NCBI GenBank assembly: GCA_965212525.1
Contig: CBDBVC010000042.1
Span: 79,437-143,436, forward strand
Direction of reading: 5' to 3'
Origin: SZUA-38 sp965212525
Lineage (GTDB): Bacteria > Pseudomonadota > Gammaproteobacteria > Xanthomonadales > SZUA-38
Length of the DNA stretch: 64,000 bases
The notes under the pieces were generated by a model. The model was given only the letters and a program-made list of their open reading frames with translations, was not told where the DNA came from and did no database searches. A program made the translations under genes and the position numbers. Of this stretch, positions 43,192 to 52,420 are shown piece by piece (the stretch's first letter is position 1; every line of letters starts with the position of its first letter).

Positions 43192-44796
43192 ATGAAGCTG
43201 CTCAAGTCTACCGCTGTGGTCAGCCTGATGACCCTGCTGTCACGGATTTTCGGATTTCTGCGTGATGTCATCCTGGCGCGCACATTCGGTGCCTCGGCGG
43301 CCACCGATGCCTTCTATGTCGCCTTGCGTATCCCCAACCTGATGCGCCGGCTGTTTGCCGAAGGTTCGTTCTCACTGGCCTTTGTGCCGGTGTTCAGTGA
43401 CTACCGCAAGAACCGCAGTCGTGAAGAACTGAAATCATTGCTCGATCATGTGGCCGGCATGCTGCTCTCCGTACTGTTGCTGGTGGTCGGCCTCGGCATG
43501 ATCTTCTCGCCGGCGTTCATCAGTGTGTTCGGCCTGGGATTTGATGATGCGGGTCAGCACCAGCTTGCTTCCGACATGCTGAGGGTGACTTTCCCCTACG
43601 CGCTGTTCATCTCGTTGACGGCGCTGGCCGCCGGTGTACTCAATACCTTCGGTCGCTTTGCCGTACCGGCTGTGACACCGGTGCTGCTCAATATCGCACT
43701 GATCTGTGCTGCCCTGTTTCTGGCACCGCATTTCGATGAGCCGATCAAGGCGCTGGCCTGGGGTGTGCTGATCGCCGGTATCATACAGTTGCTGTTCCAG
43801 GTGCCATCCCTGATGCGTTTGGGCATGCTGCCAAGACCACGCTGGTCATTCAAACATGCCGGCGTGCGCCGTATCGGCAAGTTGATGATTCCGACGTTGT
43901 TCGGCTCATCAGTGGCTCAGATCAATCTGCTGATCGACACCATGATTGCCTCACTGCTGGTCACCGGCAGTATCACCTGGCTGTTCTACTCCGACCGCCT
44001 GCTGGAATTTCCGCTGGGCGTATTCGGTATTGCGCTCTCCACCGTGATTCTGCCGTCACTGTCCAGGGCCTGGTCATCAAGGGACAATGCCGCATTCGGA
44101 CGTATCCTGTCATGGGGCGTACGCAGCGGATTGCTGATTGCCATTCCTGCCGCTGTCGGTCTGGGGCTGCTGGCGATGCCGATCACCGCTACCTTGTTCA
44201 GTTATGGCTCGTTTACAGCACACGATGTTGAAATGACGGCCTACAGTGTGGCGGCCTATGCTGCCGGCCTGCCGGCCTATGTCCTGGTCAAGGTGATGGC
44301 GCCGGCCTTCTTCTCGCGTCAGAACACAAAATTGCCAGTCAAGGCAGCGGTGGCATCCATGGTGGCCAACATGGGGCTCAATGTCCTGTTTGTCTGGATT
44401 CTGTGGGACGGTGAATGGCTGCCGGCCCATACCGGACTGGCCTTTGCCAGCACGCTGTCGGCCTGGCTACAGGTGCTGATCCTCTCGCTGGCACTGAAAC
44501 GCGATCGTTTCGGTCTGATGGCCGGTGGATTCTGGCGTCATCTGATGGCCATCCTGATTGCAGCCAGCGTGATGGGTGTTGCCATCCACTATCTGGCTGG
44601 AGAAATGGCTCAGTGGTGGCCGATGGGTTTCGCTGGTCGCATCGGAAAGTTGCTGCTGATTATCCTCGCGGGCGGCGTGATTTACCTGGCTGTTTCTGCG
44701 CTCTGCGGTGTTTCCTATCGCGCACTCTGGTCCGATCGCAGCCAGCTGCCTGCCAGCAGCGAAAAGGACAGTCAGGACGGTAAGGGAACTAATTGA
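43192..44796 (+). CDS. murJ: Lipid II flippase MurJ
   Basis: 534 residues with ~14 transmembrane helices of the MOP/MVF superfamily. The N-terminus MKLLKSTAVVSLMTLLSRIF, RDVILARTFGASAATDAFYV and PNLMRRLFAEGSFSLAFVPV are the conserved MurJ signatures, including the Arg residues lining the central cavity. It flips the peptidoglycan precursor lipid II across the inner membrane. It sits between divergent rpsT and the ribF-ileS-lspA operon, the standard gammaproteobacterial order. Only a weak ribosome-binding site (GCCGGG) precedes the ATG. A C-terminal ~20-residue hydrophilic tail (SSEKDSQDGKGTN) is unremarkable. Confidence 0.96.
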   Translation: MKLLKSTAVVSLMTLLSRIFGFLRDVILARTFGASAATDAFYVALRIPNLMRRLFAEGSFSLAFVPVFSDYRKNRSREELKSLLDHVAGMLLSVLLLVVGLGMIFSPAFISVFGLGFDDAGQHQLASDMLRVTFPYALFISLTALAAGVLNTFGRFAVPAVTPVLLNIALICAALFLAPHFDEPIKALAWGVLIAGIIQLLFQVPSLMRLGMLPRPRWSFKHAGVRRIGKLMIPTLFGSSVAQINLLIDTMIASLLVTGSITWLFYSDRLLEFPLGVFGIALSTVILPSLSRAWSSRDNAAFGRILSWGVRSGLLIAIPAAVGLGLLAMPITATLFSYGSFTAHDVEMTAYSVAAYAAGLPAYVLVKVMAPAFFSRQNTKLPVKAAVASMVANMGLNVLFVWILWDGEWLPAHTGLAFASTLSAWLQVLILSLALKRDRFGLMAGGFWRHLMAILIAASVMGVAIHYLAGEMAQWWPMGFAGRIGKLLLIILAGGVIYLAVSALCGVSYRALWSDRSQLPASSEKDSQDGKGTN

Positions 44797-44806
44797 GTCC
44801 AGCCCA

Positions 44807-44834
44807 TTGCCCGGGCGGTTCAGGCTGGTATACT
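44807..44834 (+). promoter_or_regulatory. Predicted extended -10 promoter of ribF-ileS-lspA
   Basis: TTGCCC (44807-44812), 16 bp, TATACT (44829-44834) preceded by TGG at 44826-44828, giving TGnTATACT. The leader would be ~37 nt. Confidence 0.6.
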
Positions 44835-44876
44835 CGGCCAATTTCGTGACCCTAAAACGGGGCCTGTCGACGTCAC

Positions 44877-45815
44877 ATGCAGCTGGTAAGAGATTCAGAC
44901 GCCTCGGGGCTTTGCCCGCAGGGAAGCATGGTGACAATCGGTCATTTTGACGGCCTGCATCGTGGTCACATGGCACTGATCAATTCGGTCTGCGATCGGG
45001 CCGGGGAAAGGGGCCTGGTGTCGGTCATGGTCAGCTTTGATCCGCTGGCCACCGAGTTTTTCAAGGCATCGGATCCGCCGGTTCGTATCTACAACTTCAG
45101 CGAGCGCTACCGCTTGCTGGAACGTACCCGTCTCGGGTTGCTGTGGCTGCTCAGATTCAACAGTCGCATGGCAGCAACCAGTGCTGACGAGTTCGAGACC
45201 ATGCTGGTTCGGGCACTGAATCCGAAGGTGATTGTCGTCGGCGGAGATTTTCGCTACGGCACGGGGCGAGCAGGCGATATCGACAGCCTGACGGATGCCG
45301 GCAGGCGTCATGGCTTCGAGGTGATTCGTCAGACCCAGGTCAAAACCCTACGGGGCGATGAACGCATCTCCTCGTCCATGGTCAGGCAGTCACTGCTCGA
45401 TGGCGACCTGAAAGGTGCCTCAAGACTGCTGGGCAGGCCCTATGCCATGTATGGCAGAGTGGTTCGCGGACAGCAGCTGGGACGCAAGCTGGGCTATCCG
45501 ACAGCCAACATCCTGCTGCATCGGCGCCGATCGCCCTTGCACGGGATCTATGCCGTCAGGGTCAATGGCCCGGGGCTGGATTATCATCCGGGCGTGGCCA
45601 GTATCGGCACCCGACCGACCGTGGATGGCAAGGTGATGATCCTCGAGGTGCATCTGCTGGATTATGACGGTGATCTCTATGGCAAGCACCTGGAGACCAT
45701 CATGATTGAAAAACTGAGAGATGAAGAGAAATACGATGATCTGGACAGCCTGGTCATCCAGATTGGAAAAGATGTCGAGGCAGCACGGCGTTGCCTGGAC
45801 GGAGAAGAGACGTGA
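44877..45815 (+). CDS. ribF: Bifunctional riboflavin kinase/FAD synthetase
   Basis: 312 residues. The N-terminal FMN adenylyltransferase domain carries GHFDGLHRGH (family GxFDGxHxGH) and later ISSSMVRQSLLDGDL. The C-terminal riboflavin kinase domain (~185-310) has GRVVRGQQLGRKLGYPTANI and GIYAVRV..GVASIGTRPT. It converts riboflavin to FMN and FAD with ATP in the cytoplasm. It is the first gene of ribF-ileS-lspA; the TGA overlaps the GTG start of ileS (GTGA). FAD from this enzyme is also needed by the photolyases further right, although no operon links them. Confidence 0.96.
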   Translation: MQLVRDSDASGLCPQGSMVTIGHFDGLHRGHMALINSVCDRAGERGLVSVMVSFDPLATEFFKASDPPVRIYNFSERYRLLERTRLGLLWLLRFNSRMAATSADEFETMLVRALNPKVIVVGGDFRYGTGRAGDIDSLTDAGRRHGFEVIRQTQVKTLRGDERISSSMVRQSLLDGDLKGASRLLGRPYAMYGRVVRGQQLGRKLGYPTANILLHRRRSPLHGIYAVRVNGPGLDYHPGVASIGTRPTVDGKVMILEVHLLDYDGDLYGKHLETIMIEKLRDEEKYDDLDSLVIQIGKDVEAARRCLDGEET

Positions 45816-48658
45816 CTGACGAGAACAAGAAAGATTACAAGGACACCCTGAACCTGCCTCAGACCGGCTTTCCGATGAAGGCCAATCTGGCGCAACGCGA
45901 ACCGGGCATGCTGGAAAAGTGGGAAAAGGAAGACCGCTACGGCACGCTGATCAGGAAGACCGAAGGGCGCGAGAAGTTCATCCTGCACGATGGCCCGCCC
46001 TACGCCAACGGTCAGATTCACATCGGACATGCCGTCAACAAGATCCTGAAGGATTTTTCAGTCAAGTCACGCTTCATGGCCGGATTCCAGGCGCCGTATG
46101 TGCCGGGCTGGGACTGCCATGGCCTGCCGATCGAATTGCAGGTTGAAAAGAAGGTCGGCAAGGTGGGACACAAGGTCGATGCCGCCACCTTCAGACAGAA
46201 ATGCCGCGAATACGCACTGAAGCAGGTCGACGGTCAGCGCAAGGATTTCAAGCGACTCGGTGTCATGGGCGAATGGGACAATCCCTACCTGACGCTGGAT
46301 ACACGCTTTGAGGCCAACATGCTGCGTGCCCTGGCCGATATCATCGACAACGGTCATCTGCACCAGGGTGTCAAACCCGTCAACTGGTGCTTCGATTGCG
46401 GATCGGCACTTGCAGAAGCCGAAATCGATTACGAGGACAAGACCTCACCGGCGATCGATGTGGCCTTCGACGTGGTCGACAATGCCTCACTGACGGATGC
46501 GCTGGATGTGGAGCTTGACGGCAAGCGGGTCTCGGTGGTGATCTGGACCACCACGCCCTGGACGCTGCCGGCCAACCTCGCAGTCACCCTGCACGCCGAA
46601 TTCGAGTATTCGCTGGTACGCCACAGTGAGGATCACTATCTGATCCTGGCCAGTGATCTGGTCGAAGCCTGCATGCAGCGTTACGGCCATGAAGACGAGG
46701 CAGAGGTGCTGGCCACCTGTACCGGTGAAGCACTGGATCTGGTTCAACTGAATCACCCGTTCTACGATCGCCAGGTGCCCGTTATCCTCGGTGATCACGT
46801 CACTACCGACTCGGGTACCGGCTGTGTACACACCGCCCCTGGTCACGGTGCCGAGGACTTCGAGGTGGGTCAGAAATACGGCCTGGATATCCTGAACCCG
46901 GTCAATGCGCGTGGAATCTACACCGACGATACCGGGCTGTTCGGTGGCCAGTTTGTGTGGAAGGCCAACGACAATATCGTTGAAACACTGCGCGATAAGG
47001 GCATGTTGCTGAAGGATGAAGCCTATCAGCACAGCTACCCGCATTGCTGGCGACACAAGTCACCGACGGCTTTTCGTGTCACGCCGCAGTGGTTTATCAG
47101 CATGGACAATCAGGGCCTGAGGAAACAGGCGCTGGAGACCATTCCCGGCGTTCGCTGGGTACCTGACTGGGGCCAGCAGCGCATCGAAAGCATGATCGAC
47201 AACCGGCCTGACTGGTGCATCTCGCGTCAGCGCACCTGGGGCGTGCCGATCACGATCTTTGCCGACAAGGAGAGTGGTGCACCGCATCCGGACACGGTCA
47301 GCATCATGCGCAAGGTGGCCGATCGGGTCGAGACCGAGGGCGTGGATTGCTGGTACAGCACGGAACCGGCCGACATGCTCGGTGATGAAGCCGATCAGTA
47401 TATGAGGGTTAACGATATTCTCGATGTCTGGTTTGATTCGGGCGTCACTCATCACGCGGTGCTCGATCAGCGTGACAACCTGCAGCGGCCGGCCGATCTC
47501 TATCTGGAAGGCTCTGACCAGCACCGCGGCTGGTTCCAGTCATCACTGCTGAGCAGCGTTGCCATGCATGGGCAGCCGCCTTACAAGCAGGTGCTGACCC
47601 ACGGCTTCACTGTGGATGCCGATGGCCGCAAGATGTCCAAGTCGCTGGGCAATATTGTGCAGCCGCAGAAGGTGATCCAGCAATACGGTGCAGATGTATT
47701 GCGATTGTGGGTCGCAGCGGCTGATTACCGCTACGAGATGAGTGTTTCGGACGAGATTCTGAAACGGGTCTCTGACACCTATCGGCGCATCCGCAATACC
47801 GCACGCTATTTTCTCGGCAACCTGACGGGATTCAATCCGGCTGAAAACAGCGTTGAATTTGACGATTGCCTGGCACTGGACCGCTGGGCCATCAATCGTG
47901 CGGCCTGCCTGCAGGACGAGATCGAGGTGGCCTACGAGGCCTACCAGTATCATCATATCTATCAGAAGGTTCATCATTTCTGCTCCATCGACATGGGTGC
48001 CTTCTACCTGGATATCATCAAGGACAGGCTCTACACCACCCAGCCCGATTCCAGGGCGCGGCGTTCGGCGCAAACCGCCATGTACCACATTCTGCAGGCG
48101 ATGACGCGCTGGCTGGCGCCGGTGCTGACCTTCACCTGCGAGGAGATCTGGGAAGAGATTCGTGCCAACCTCGATGCGACACTGGATGATAGCGTGCTGC
48201 TCACCACCTGGTATGACGGGCTTCACAAGGTACCGCAGGACGATGCCTGTGATGAGGCCTTCTGGCAGACGGTGACGGAAATCAATGATGGTGTCAGACG
48301 CGCGCTGGAAGGCATGCGCAAGGAAAAGGTGATCGGTTCCTCACTGAACGCCGAAGTAGAGCTGTATCTGGATGACAAGGCCATGGCGATACTGGAGCCT
48401 GCCTCGAATGAAATCCGTTATGCGCTGCTGACTTCCGCAGCCACGATCTTGCCACTGGCCGAGAAGCCCGAAGATGCCGTCGAGGCAAAACTGGGCGAGG
48501 GTTCGTTCTGGCTCAAGGTGGTCAAGTCAGAGGCCGACAAGTGCGAACGCTGCTGGCATCAGCGACCGGATGTGGGCATGATAGAGGCTCACCCAACCCT
48601 GTGCGGCCGCTGTATTGTCAATGTGGTGGGGCAGGGCGAAACCCGACACTACTTCTGA
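45812..48658 (+). CDS. ileS: Isoleucyl-tRNA synthetase
   Basis: 948 residues from GTG 45812, chosen because GGAG lies seven bases upstream of it after a purine run and the GTGA overlap with ribF is typical. Class I motifs are HIGH in NGQIHIGHAVNK (~67) and KMSKS in GRKMSKSLGN (~610). The C-terminal zinc site has CERCWHQRPDVG and CGRCIVNV. The CP1 editing domain (TTPWTLPANLAVTL, GTGCVHTAPGHG) is complete, so valine mischarging can be corrected. It charges tRNA-Ile with isoleucine. The stop overlaps the lspA start (TGATG). Confidence 0.97.
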   Translation: MTDENKKDYKDTLNLPQTGFPMKANLAQREPGMLEKWEKEDRYGTLIRKTEGREKFILHDGPPYANGQIHIGHAVNKILKDFSVKSRFMAGFQAPYVPGWDCHGLPIELQVEKKVGKVGHKVDAATFRQKCREYALKQVDGQRKDFKRLGVMGEWDNPYLTLDTRFEANMLRALADIIDNGHLHQGVKPVNWCFDCGSALAEAEIDYEDKTSPAIDVAFDVVDNASLTDALDVELDGKRVSVVIWTTTPWTLPANLAVTLHAEFEYSLVRHSEDHYLILASDLVEACMQRYGHEDEAEVLATCTGEALDLVQLNHPFYDRQVPVILGDHVTTDSGTGCVHTAPGHGAEDFEVGQKYGLDILNPVNARGIYTDDTGLFGGQFVWKANDNIVETLRDKGMLLKDEAYQHSYPHCWRHKSPTAFRVTPQWFISMDNQGLRKQALETIPGVRWVPDWGQQRIESMIDNRPDWCISRQRTWGVPITIFADKESGAPHPDTVSIMRKVADRVETEGVDCWYSTEPADMLGDEADQYMRVNDILDVWFDSGVTHHAVLDQRDNLQRPADLYLEGSDQHRGWFQSSLLSSVAMHGQPPYKQVLTHGFTVDADGRKMSKSLGNIVQPQKVIQQYGADVLRLWVAAADYRYEMSVSDEILKRVSDTYRRIRNTARYFLGNLTGFNPAENSVEFDDCLALDRWAINRAACLQDEIEVAYEAYQYHHIYQKVHHFCSIDMGAFYLDIIKDRLYTTQPDSRARRSAQTAMYHILQAMTRWLAPVLTFTCEEIWEEIRANLDATLDDSVLLTTWYDGLHKVPQDDACDEAFWQTVTEINDGVRRALEGMRKEKVIGSSLNAEVELYLDDKAMAILEPASNEIRYALLTSAATILPLAEKPEDAVEAKLGEGSFWLKVVKSEADKCERCWHQRPDVGMIEAHPTLCGRCIVNVVGQGETRHYF

Positions 48659-49191
48659 TGGAGTCCACCTTGGATCAATCGCAGCAGAAGAACGCGCTCA
48701 ACTGGCTGTGGATCACGGCCATCATCATCGTGCTCGATCAGATCACCAAGTGGCTGGCTGCCAGCCGTCTGGATCTGTACGAATCAGTCGAAGTGTTTCC
48801 CTGGCTCTACTGGACCCTGCTGCACAATTACGGTGCGGCCTTCAGTTTCCTCAACATGCCCGGCGGCGCACAGCGCTGGTTCTTTCTGGTGCTGACCGTC
48901 ATCATCTCCATTGTGTTGCTGGTGTGGCTGAAGCGAATCCCACGCACCGACAGGGCCACGGCGATCCCGCTGGCGCTGATTCTGGGCGGCGCCATCGGTA
49001 ATCTGATTGATCGCAGCTATCACGGCTATGTGATTGATTTCATAGATGTTCCGATCACCTCAACCTGGCACTGGCCGGCCTTCAATATTGCCGATTCGGC
49101 CATCTGTGTGGGGGCTGTGCTGATGATCGTGCTGTCATTTCGCAAGCCGCCGGAAGACGACGCCGCCCAAACTCACAATACTCAGCCCTGA
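48658..49191 (+). CDS. lspA: Lipoprotein signal peptidase (signal peptidase II)
   Basis: 177 residues from ATG 48658, overlapping the ileS stop. Four transmembrane helices and the conserved motifs VLDQITKWLAA, HNYGAAFSFL, GNLIDRSYHGYVIDFIDV and FNIADSAIC are present; the two catalytic Asp are in the last two motifs. It cleaves the signal peptide of diacylated prolipoproteins in the inner membrane. In Pseudomonas the operon continues with fkpB-ispH; here a peroxiredoxin gene follows instead after ~60 bp, so the operon appears to end at lspA. Confidence 0.96.
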   Translation: MESTLDQSQQKNALNWLWITAIIIVLDQITKWLAASRLDLYESVEVFPWLYWTLLHNYGAAFSFLNMPGGAQRWFFLVLTVIISIVLLVWLKRIPRTDRATAIPLALILGGAIGNLIDRSYHGYVIDFIDVPITSTWHWPAFNIADSAICVGAVLMIVLSFRKPPEDDAAQTHNTQP

Positions 49192-49253
49192 GTCTTGTCA
49201 CGAAATTCACGCAATGCCTGCATAATGCAGCGGCTTGCTGATGGAAAACCAAC

Positions 49254-49826
49254 ATGAAACAGATCAAATTACTCACGACAGCACTGGCTGTCATGCTTTT
49301 CGCAGTCGCTGCACAGGCCGAACCACTGACGGTTGGCGATAATGCGCCCGATTTCAAACTGCAGGACCAGAACGGCGACTGGCACCAGATGAGCGACTAC
49401 AGCGGACGATATCTCGCGGTGTACTTCTACCCCAAGGACGACACGCCCGGGTGCACCACCGAGGCCTGCAATTTCCGTGACAACATATACGTCTTTCGCA
49501 GAATCGGTGCCGATGTGGTTGGTGTCAGCCTGGATGACGTGGCCTCGCACAAGGCATTCTCCGACAAATACAAGCTGCCGTTCACCCTGCTGGCCGATGT
49601 CGATGGTGAGCTCACCAGCGCCTATGGTGTTGGTCGTGAATGGCGTGGCCAGAGCATTGCCTCACGCCAGTCATTCATCGTCGATCCGGATGGTGTGATC
49701 GTGAAGCACTACAGCAAGGTCAACCCGGACAAGCACACCCAGGAAGTGATCGAGGATCTGAAGGCACTGATGGCCGGAAACGGTACTGAAGAAGCTGATG
49801 AAGCAGCGACAGGCACGGGTGACTGA
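49254..49826 (+). CDS. Exported peroxiredoxin (PrxQ/Bcp-like)
   Basis: 190 residues. The first ~22 residues are a signal peptide (LLTTALAVMLFAVAAQA), so the enzyme should act in the periplasm, unlike cytoplasmic Bcp. The thioredoxin-fold core follows. The peroxidatic Cys67 and resolving Cys72 lie in PGCTTEACNFRD, the five-residue spacing of the PrxQ/Bcp group. It reduces hydrogen or organic peroxides with thiols. A ~17-residue Glu/Ala/Gly-rich tail ends the protein. It lies between lspA and tRNA-Thr; no oxidative-stress operator was recognised. Confidence 0.9.
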   Translation: MKQIKLLTTALAVMLFAVAAQAEPLTVGDNAPDFKLQDQNGDWHQMSDYSGRYLAVYFYPKDDTPGCTTEACNFRDNIYVFRRIGADVVGVSLDDVASHKAFSDKYKLPFTLLADVDGELTSAYGVGREWRGQSIASRQSFIVDPDGVIVKHYSKVNPDKHTQEVIEDLKALMAGNGTEEADEAATGTGD

Positions 49827-49900
49827 TTAATTACATTCCCACGATCGCTCGGGTTCAGGCGAACGTCGAATCTGATGTTGATTGTTGAAGATCAAGATGG

Positions 49901-49920
49901 ATTCCCGCCGTCGCGGGAAT
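49901..49920. repeat. dRS3/REP-like palindrome
   Basis: ATTCCCGCCGTCGCGGGAAT fits the ATTCCC-N8-GGGAAT pattern of neisserial dRS3 and REP-like elements in many proteobacteria. Only one copy was noticed in this window. It precedes the tRNA promoter by ~60 bp. Confidence 0.55.
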
Positions 49921-49977
49921 GACTCGTTGCCATATCGGGGTGCCAGCCTGCTGCTATCCAAGCCTGAAAAGCTGGTC

Positions 49978-49983
49978 TATAAT
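49978..49983 (+). promoter_or_regulatory. -10 element of tRNA-Thr
   Basis: A consensus TATAAT lies 20 bp before the tRNA. No good -35 at the usual distance (TATCCA-like at 17 bp). Confidence 0.55.
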
Positions 49984-50003
49984 CAGCGGGCTTCACGCAC
50001 CGT

Positions 50004-50079
50004 GCCGGTGTAGCTCAGTTGGCAGAGCAACGCATTCGTAATGCGTGGGTCGGGTGTTCGAGTCACCCCATCGGCACCA
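50004..50079 (+). tRNA. tRNA-Thr (anticodon CGT)
   Basis: 76 nt with encoded CCA. The acceptor stem is GCCGGTG/CATCGGC (one G-T pair); D arm GCTC..GAGC; anticodon stem ACGCA/TGCGT with loop TTCGTAA, anticodon CGT at 50037-50039; T arm GGGTG-TTCGAGT-CACCC; discriminator A. It reads ACG codons. All paired positions are intact. No duplicated 3' end, which would mark an integrated element, was noticed nearby. Confidence 0.95.
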
Positions 50080-50358
50080 TTCTCACACTCTGGCGAAAAC
50101 CTGATTGACGAATTCATCCATGTTGTTTTCGTTCAAGCCTGACATCAGGGGCGAAATCCAGATTTTGTAAACCTATGTCACAAGCCCTTCTCGGATGGAC
50201 ATTTCCTAGTAATATGAAACTGCGACCAGCAAATCCCTCCTCAGGAGTGTTGGTGGTGGTAGAGCCGGTAGTGGCCCTGAAGGACATGATGTCTCAAGGG
50301 CGCTATCGCGCTCTATTTCTGACTCCGGCGTCTCGCCAGCCAACACCGGAAACACAGT
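50080..50358. other. Intergenic spacer after the tRNA
   Basis: About 280 bp with no recognised feature. A 70-codon plus frame at 50175-50387 has no protein-like character and overlaps the minus gene. Confidence 0.4.
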
Positions 50359-50721
50359 TCAGAGAGAAATCATCTCGCCTTCGGTGAATTCGAATTCCAT
50401 GTAGCGGGCAATCAGCTTGATCCAGCGCTTGAGCCTTGGTATGTCGGTGCCGGTCTGCAGACCGAACACGAAATAACAGCACAGGTATTCACCGGGGCGG
50501 TTGCGCACCGTGTTGACGAAAGGGTGGCTGGAGGCCAGCTCGTCAAACCCCTTGATTTCACTCATCAGGCTGCTGAGCCGTTTCCAGCGGTGGTATTCGG
50601 TCTCGGTGATATCGGTGAACTCGCTGTGGCGGAATTCACTGTCTCGGTCGGGCGCCAGCGCCGACCACAGGAAAAAACTTTTGGAACAGGCAAGCCTGGC
50701 CGCACGATTCTGCTCGCTCAT
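50359..50721 (-). CDS. Hypothetical protein, 120 residues
   Basis: Start at ATG 50721, five bases after AGGGG; other starts lie one and two codons upstream. The protein is soluble and mixed charged (SEQNRAARLACSKSFFLWSA at the start; YLCCYFVFGLQTG and RWIKLIARYMEFEFTEG at the end). No signal peptide, membrane helix or known motif. It lies 110 bp downstream of the photolyase cassette on the same strand and could be cotranscribed, but nothing ties it to DNA repair. I do not recognise the family. Confidence 0.6.
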   Translation of the reverse strand: MSEQNRAARLACSKSFFLWSALAPDRDSEFRHSEFTDITETEYHRWKRLSSLMSEIKGFDELASSHPFVNTVRNRPGEYLCCYFVFGLQTGTDIPRLKRWIKLIARYMEFEFTEGEMISL

Positions 50722-50831
50722 CATCACCCCTCATCAGGCACATCGTTATCGTTATCGCCTGCTTCCTTACCGGCTTAGACACTAAAGCAATTGACGACAG
50801 GTTCGTTGAACTCGGTCACAGTCCTGAGTAG

Positions 50832-52253
50832 TCACGCAGTGGGTTGGCGAGTGGTCTGGAAAGCTGCCAGCGCGGCTTCGCGCGAGGCTTTCAGGTTGAC
50901 TATGGGCTCCGGATAATCCTGCCCCAGCTTGACACTGGCCGATTCCAGCACGGCGGCCGGTGCCTGCCAGGGCGAGAACAGGTATTTGTCGGGCAGGCCG
51001 GCCAGCTCGGGAACATACTGCCTGGTGTAGCTGCCATCCGGGTCGAACTTTTCACCCTGGGTGACGGGATTGAAGATCCGAAAGTAGGGCGCCGCATCGG
51101 CACCGCAACCTGCGATCCACTGCCAGCTGGCGCTGTTGCTGGCCAGGTCTGCATCGACCAGACAATCCCAGAACCAGCGCTCACCGTGGTGCCAGTGAAT
51201 CAGCAGGTTCTTGACCAGAAAAGAGCCAACAATCATGCGCACCCGGTTGTGCATGTAACCGGTTTGCCACAGTTCGCGCATGCCGGCATCAACGATGGGG
51301 TAGCCTGTCTGGCCGCGTTGCCAGGCGATGAGATAGTCGTCGTTGTCCTCCCAGGGGAAGCTGTCGAACCTGGGCTGCAGATTCTTGCTCGGCAGCTGCG
51401 GGAAGTGATACAGCAGGCTGTTGGAAAACTCGCGCCAACCCAGTTCCGAGCGAAAGTGCTCCACATTGTCACTGTCCTCGAGCAGCTTGCTGGCATGCCA
51501 CACGGTGTGTGGCGAGATCTGCCCGAAATGCAGGTAGGGCGACAGTCGCGATACATTGCGTCTGGCCGGGAAGTTGCGTCCCTGTTTGTAGTCATCGATG
51601 CCCAAATCCATGAAGCGTCGCAGCGTGCTGGCTGCACCCGCCTCACTGATGTCCCAGTGCGGCTCGAGAGAGCGGTCCCAGCGGATGCGGGGCAGCAATG
51701 CCAGTGAATCGATGTCGACAGACTCTGGATCTGAGGTGCATTCCAGAATCTCAGGTGTGTCGAGTGGCGCACGCGGCGGTTCGGCATTCATGCAACCCCT
51801 GCGGTAGAACGGGGTGAAGACACGGTAGGGGGTGCCGTCCTGTTTCAGTGCCTGCCAGGGTTCCCACAGCAGTGAACCATTGTGGCTGTTGACGGCAATA
51901 GCTGAATCCGAAAGTTGCGTCTTGATCCTTCCGTCGCGATCGATGCGCCAGGGCTCATAGCAGCGGTTCCAGTTGATGGAAGTGATATTGAGCCTGTTTC
52001 CGAGGTCATCGAGCACGTTCTCTGCCTTGCCCCGGTAAAGGCTGAGCTTGCCGCCCAGCGATTCATTCAGGCTCTCAAGCGCGTGATGCAGCCACCAGCG
52101 ACTGGCGGCACCCTGAGCGTGTTCACCCGCATTGTCATCATCGAGGATGTAGATCGGCAGGATCAGGCCCTGCCGGGCCGCTTCAGTCAGAGCCGGGTTG
52201 TCGGCCAGTCTGAGGTCCTGTCGGAACCACATGATATGAACAGGCTGTGTCAT
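50832..52253 (-). CDS. phrB: Deoxyribodipyrimidine photolyase (CPD class I type)
   Basis: 473 residues from ATG 52253 in an ATGA overlap with the DUF2256 gene. The N-terminal antenna domain opens VHIMWFRQDLRLADNPAL. The FAD domain has SRLSPYLHFGQISPHTVW, YPIVDAGMRELWQTGYMHNR and ASWQWIAGCGADAAPYFRIF, the class I photolyase hallmarks including the Trp of the electron-transfer chain and the Asn facing the flavin (RIFNPV). It repairs cyclobutane pyrimidine dimers using blue light. It is the last gene of a three-gene cassette with DUF2256 and an FeS photolyase. Confidence 0.93.
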   Translation of the reverse strand: MTQPVHIMWFRQDLRLADNPALTEAARQGLILPIYILDDDNAGEHAQGAASRWWLHHALESLNESLGGKLSLYRGKAENVLDDLGNRLNITSINWNRCYEPWRIDRDGRIKTQLSDSAIAVNSHNGSLLWEPWQALKQDGTPYRVFTPFYRRGCMNAEPPRAPLDTPEILECTSDPESVDIDSLALLPRIRWDRSLEPHWDISEAGAASTLRRFMDLGIDDYKQGRNFPARRNVSRLSPYLHFGQISPHTVWHASKLLEDSDNVEHFRSELGWREFSNSLLYHFPQLPSKNLQPRFDSFPWEDNDDYLIAWQRGQTGYPIVDAGMRELWQTGYMHNRVRMIVGSFLVKNLLIHWHHGERWFWDCLVDADLASNSASWQWIAGCGADAAPYFRIFNPVTQGEKFDPDGSYTRQYVPELAGLPDKYLFSPWQAPAAVLESASVKLGQDYPEPIVNLKASREAALAAFQTTRQPTA

Positions 52254-52420
52254 CGATTGCTCTCGTTGGTGTAAGGGGTTAGTGATCGGGTACGTTTGCT
52301 GCGCCGGCAACGTTCAGAGCAGTAGATCACTCTGGGCCAGTCTCTGGCCCATTTGCGCCGCCAGCTGAAGGGGCGGGTACAGACGGGACAGGTTTTTTGA
52401 GGCAGCTCAGATTTTTTCAT
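52250..52420 (-). CDS. DUF2256 small zinc-finger-like protein
   Basis: 56 residues, starting at ATG 52420 and ending in the ATGA shared with phrB. The sequence starts MKKSELPQKTCPVCTRPFSW and has two Cys pairs: CPVC and, 20 residues on, CSERC, with the basic RRKWARDWPRVIYCSERC between. This is the DUF2256 pattern, a probable four-Cys zinc ribbon of unknown function, commonly found beside photolyase/cryptochrome genes. It overlaps the upstream FeS photolyase gene by 14 bp, so all three are translationally coupled. The short basic tail could bind nucleic acid; that is inference. Confidence 0.88.
   Translation of the reverse strand: MKKSELPQKTCPVCTRPFSWRRKWARDWPRVIYCSERCRRSKRTRSLTPYTNESNR

Noticed and set aside
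50004..50358. Integrated element at the tRNA-Thr 3' end
   Set aside because: No repeated tRNA 3' segment and no integrase were seen downstream.
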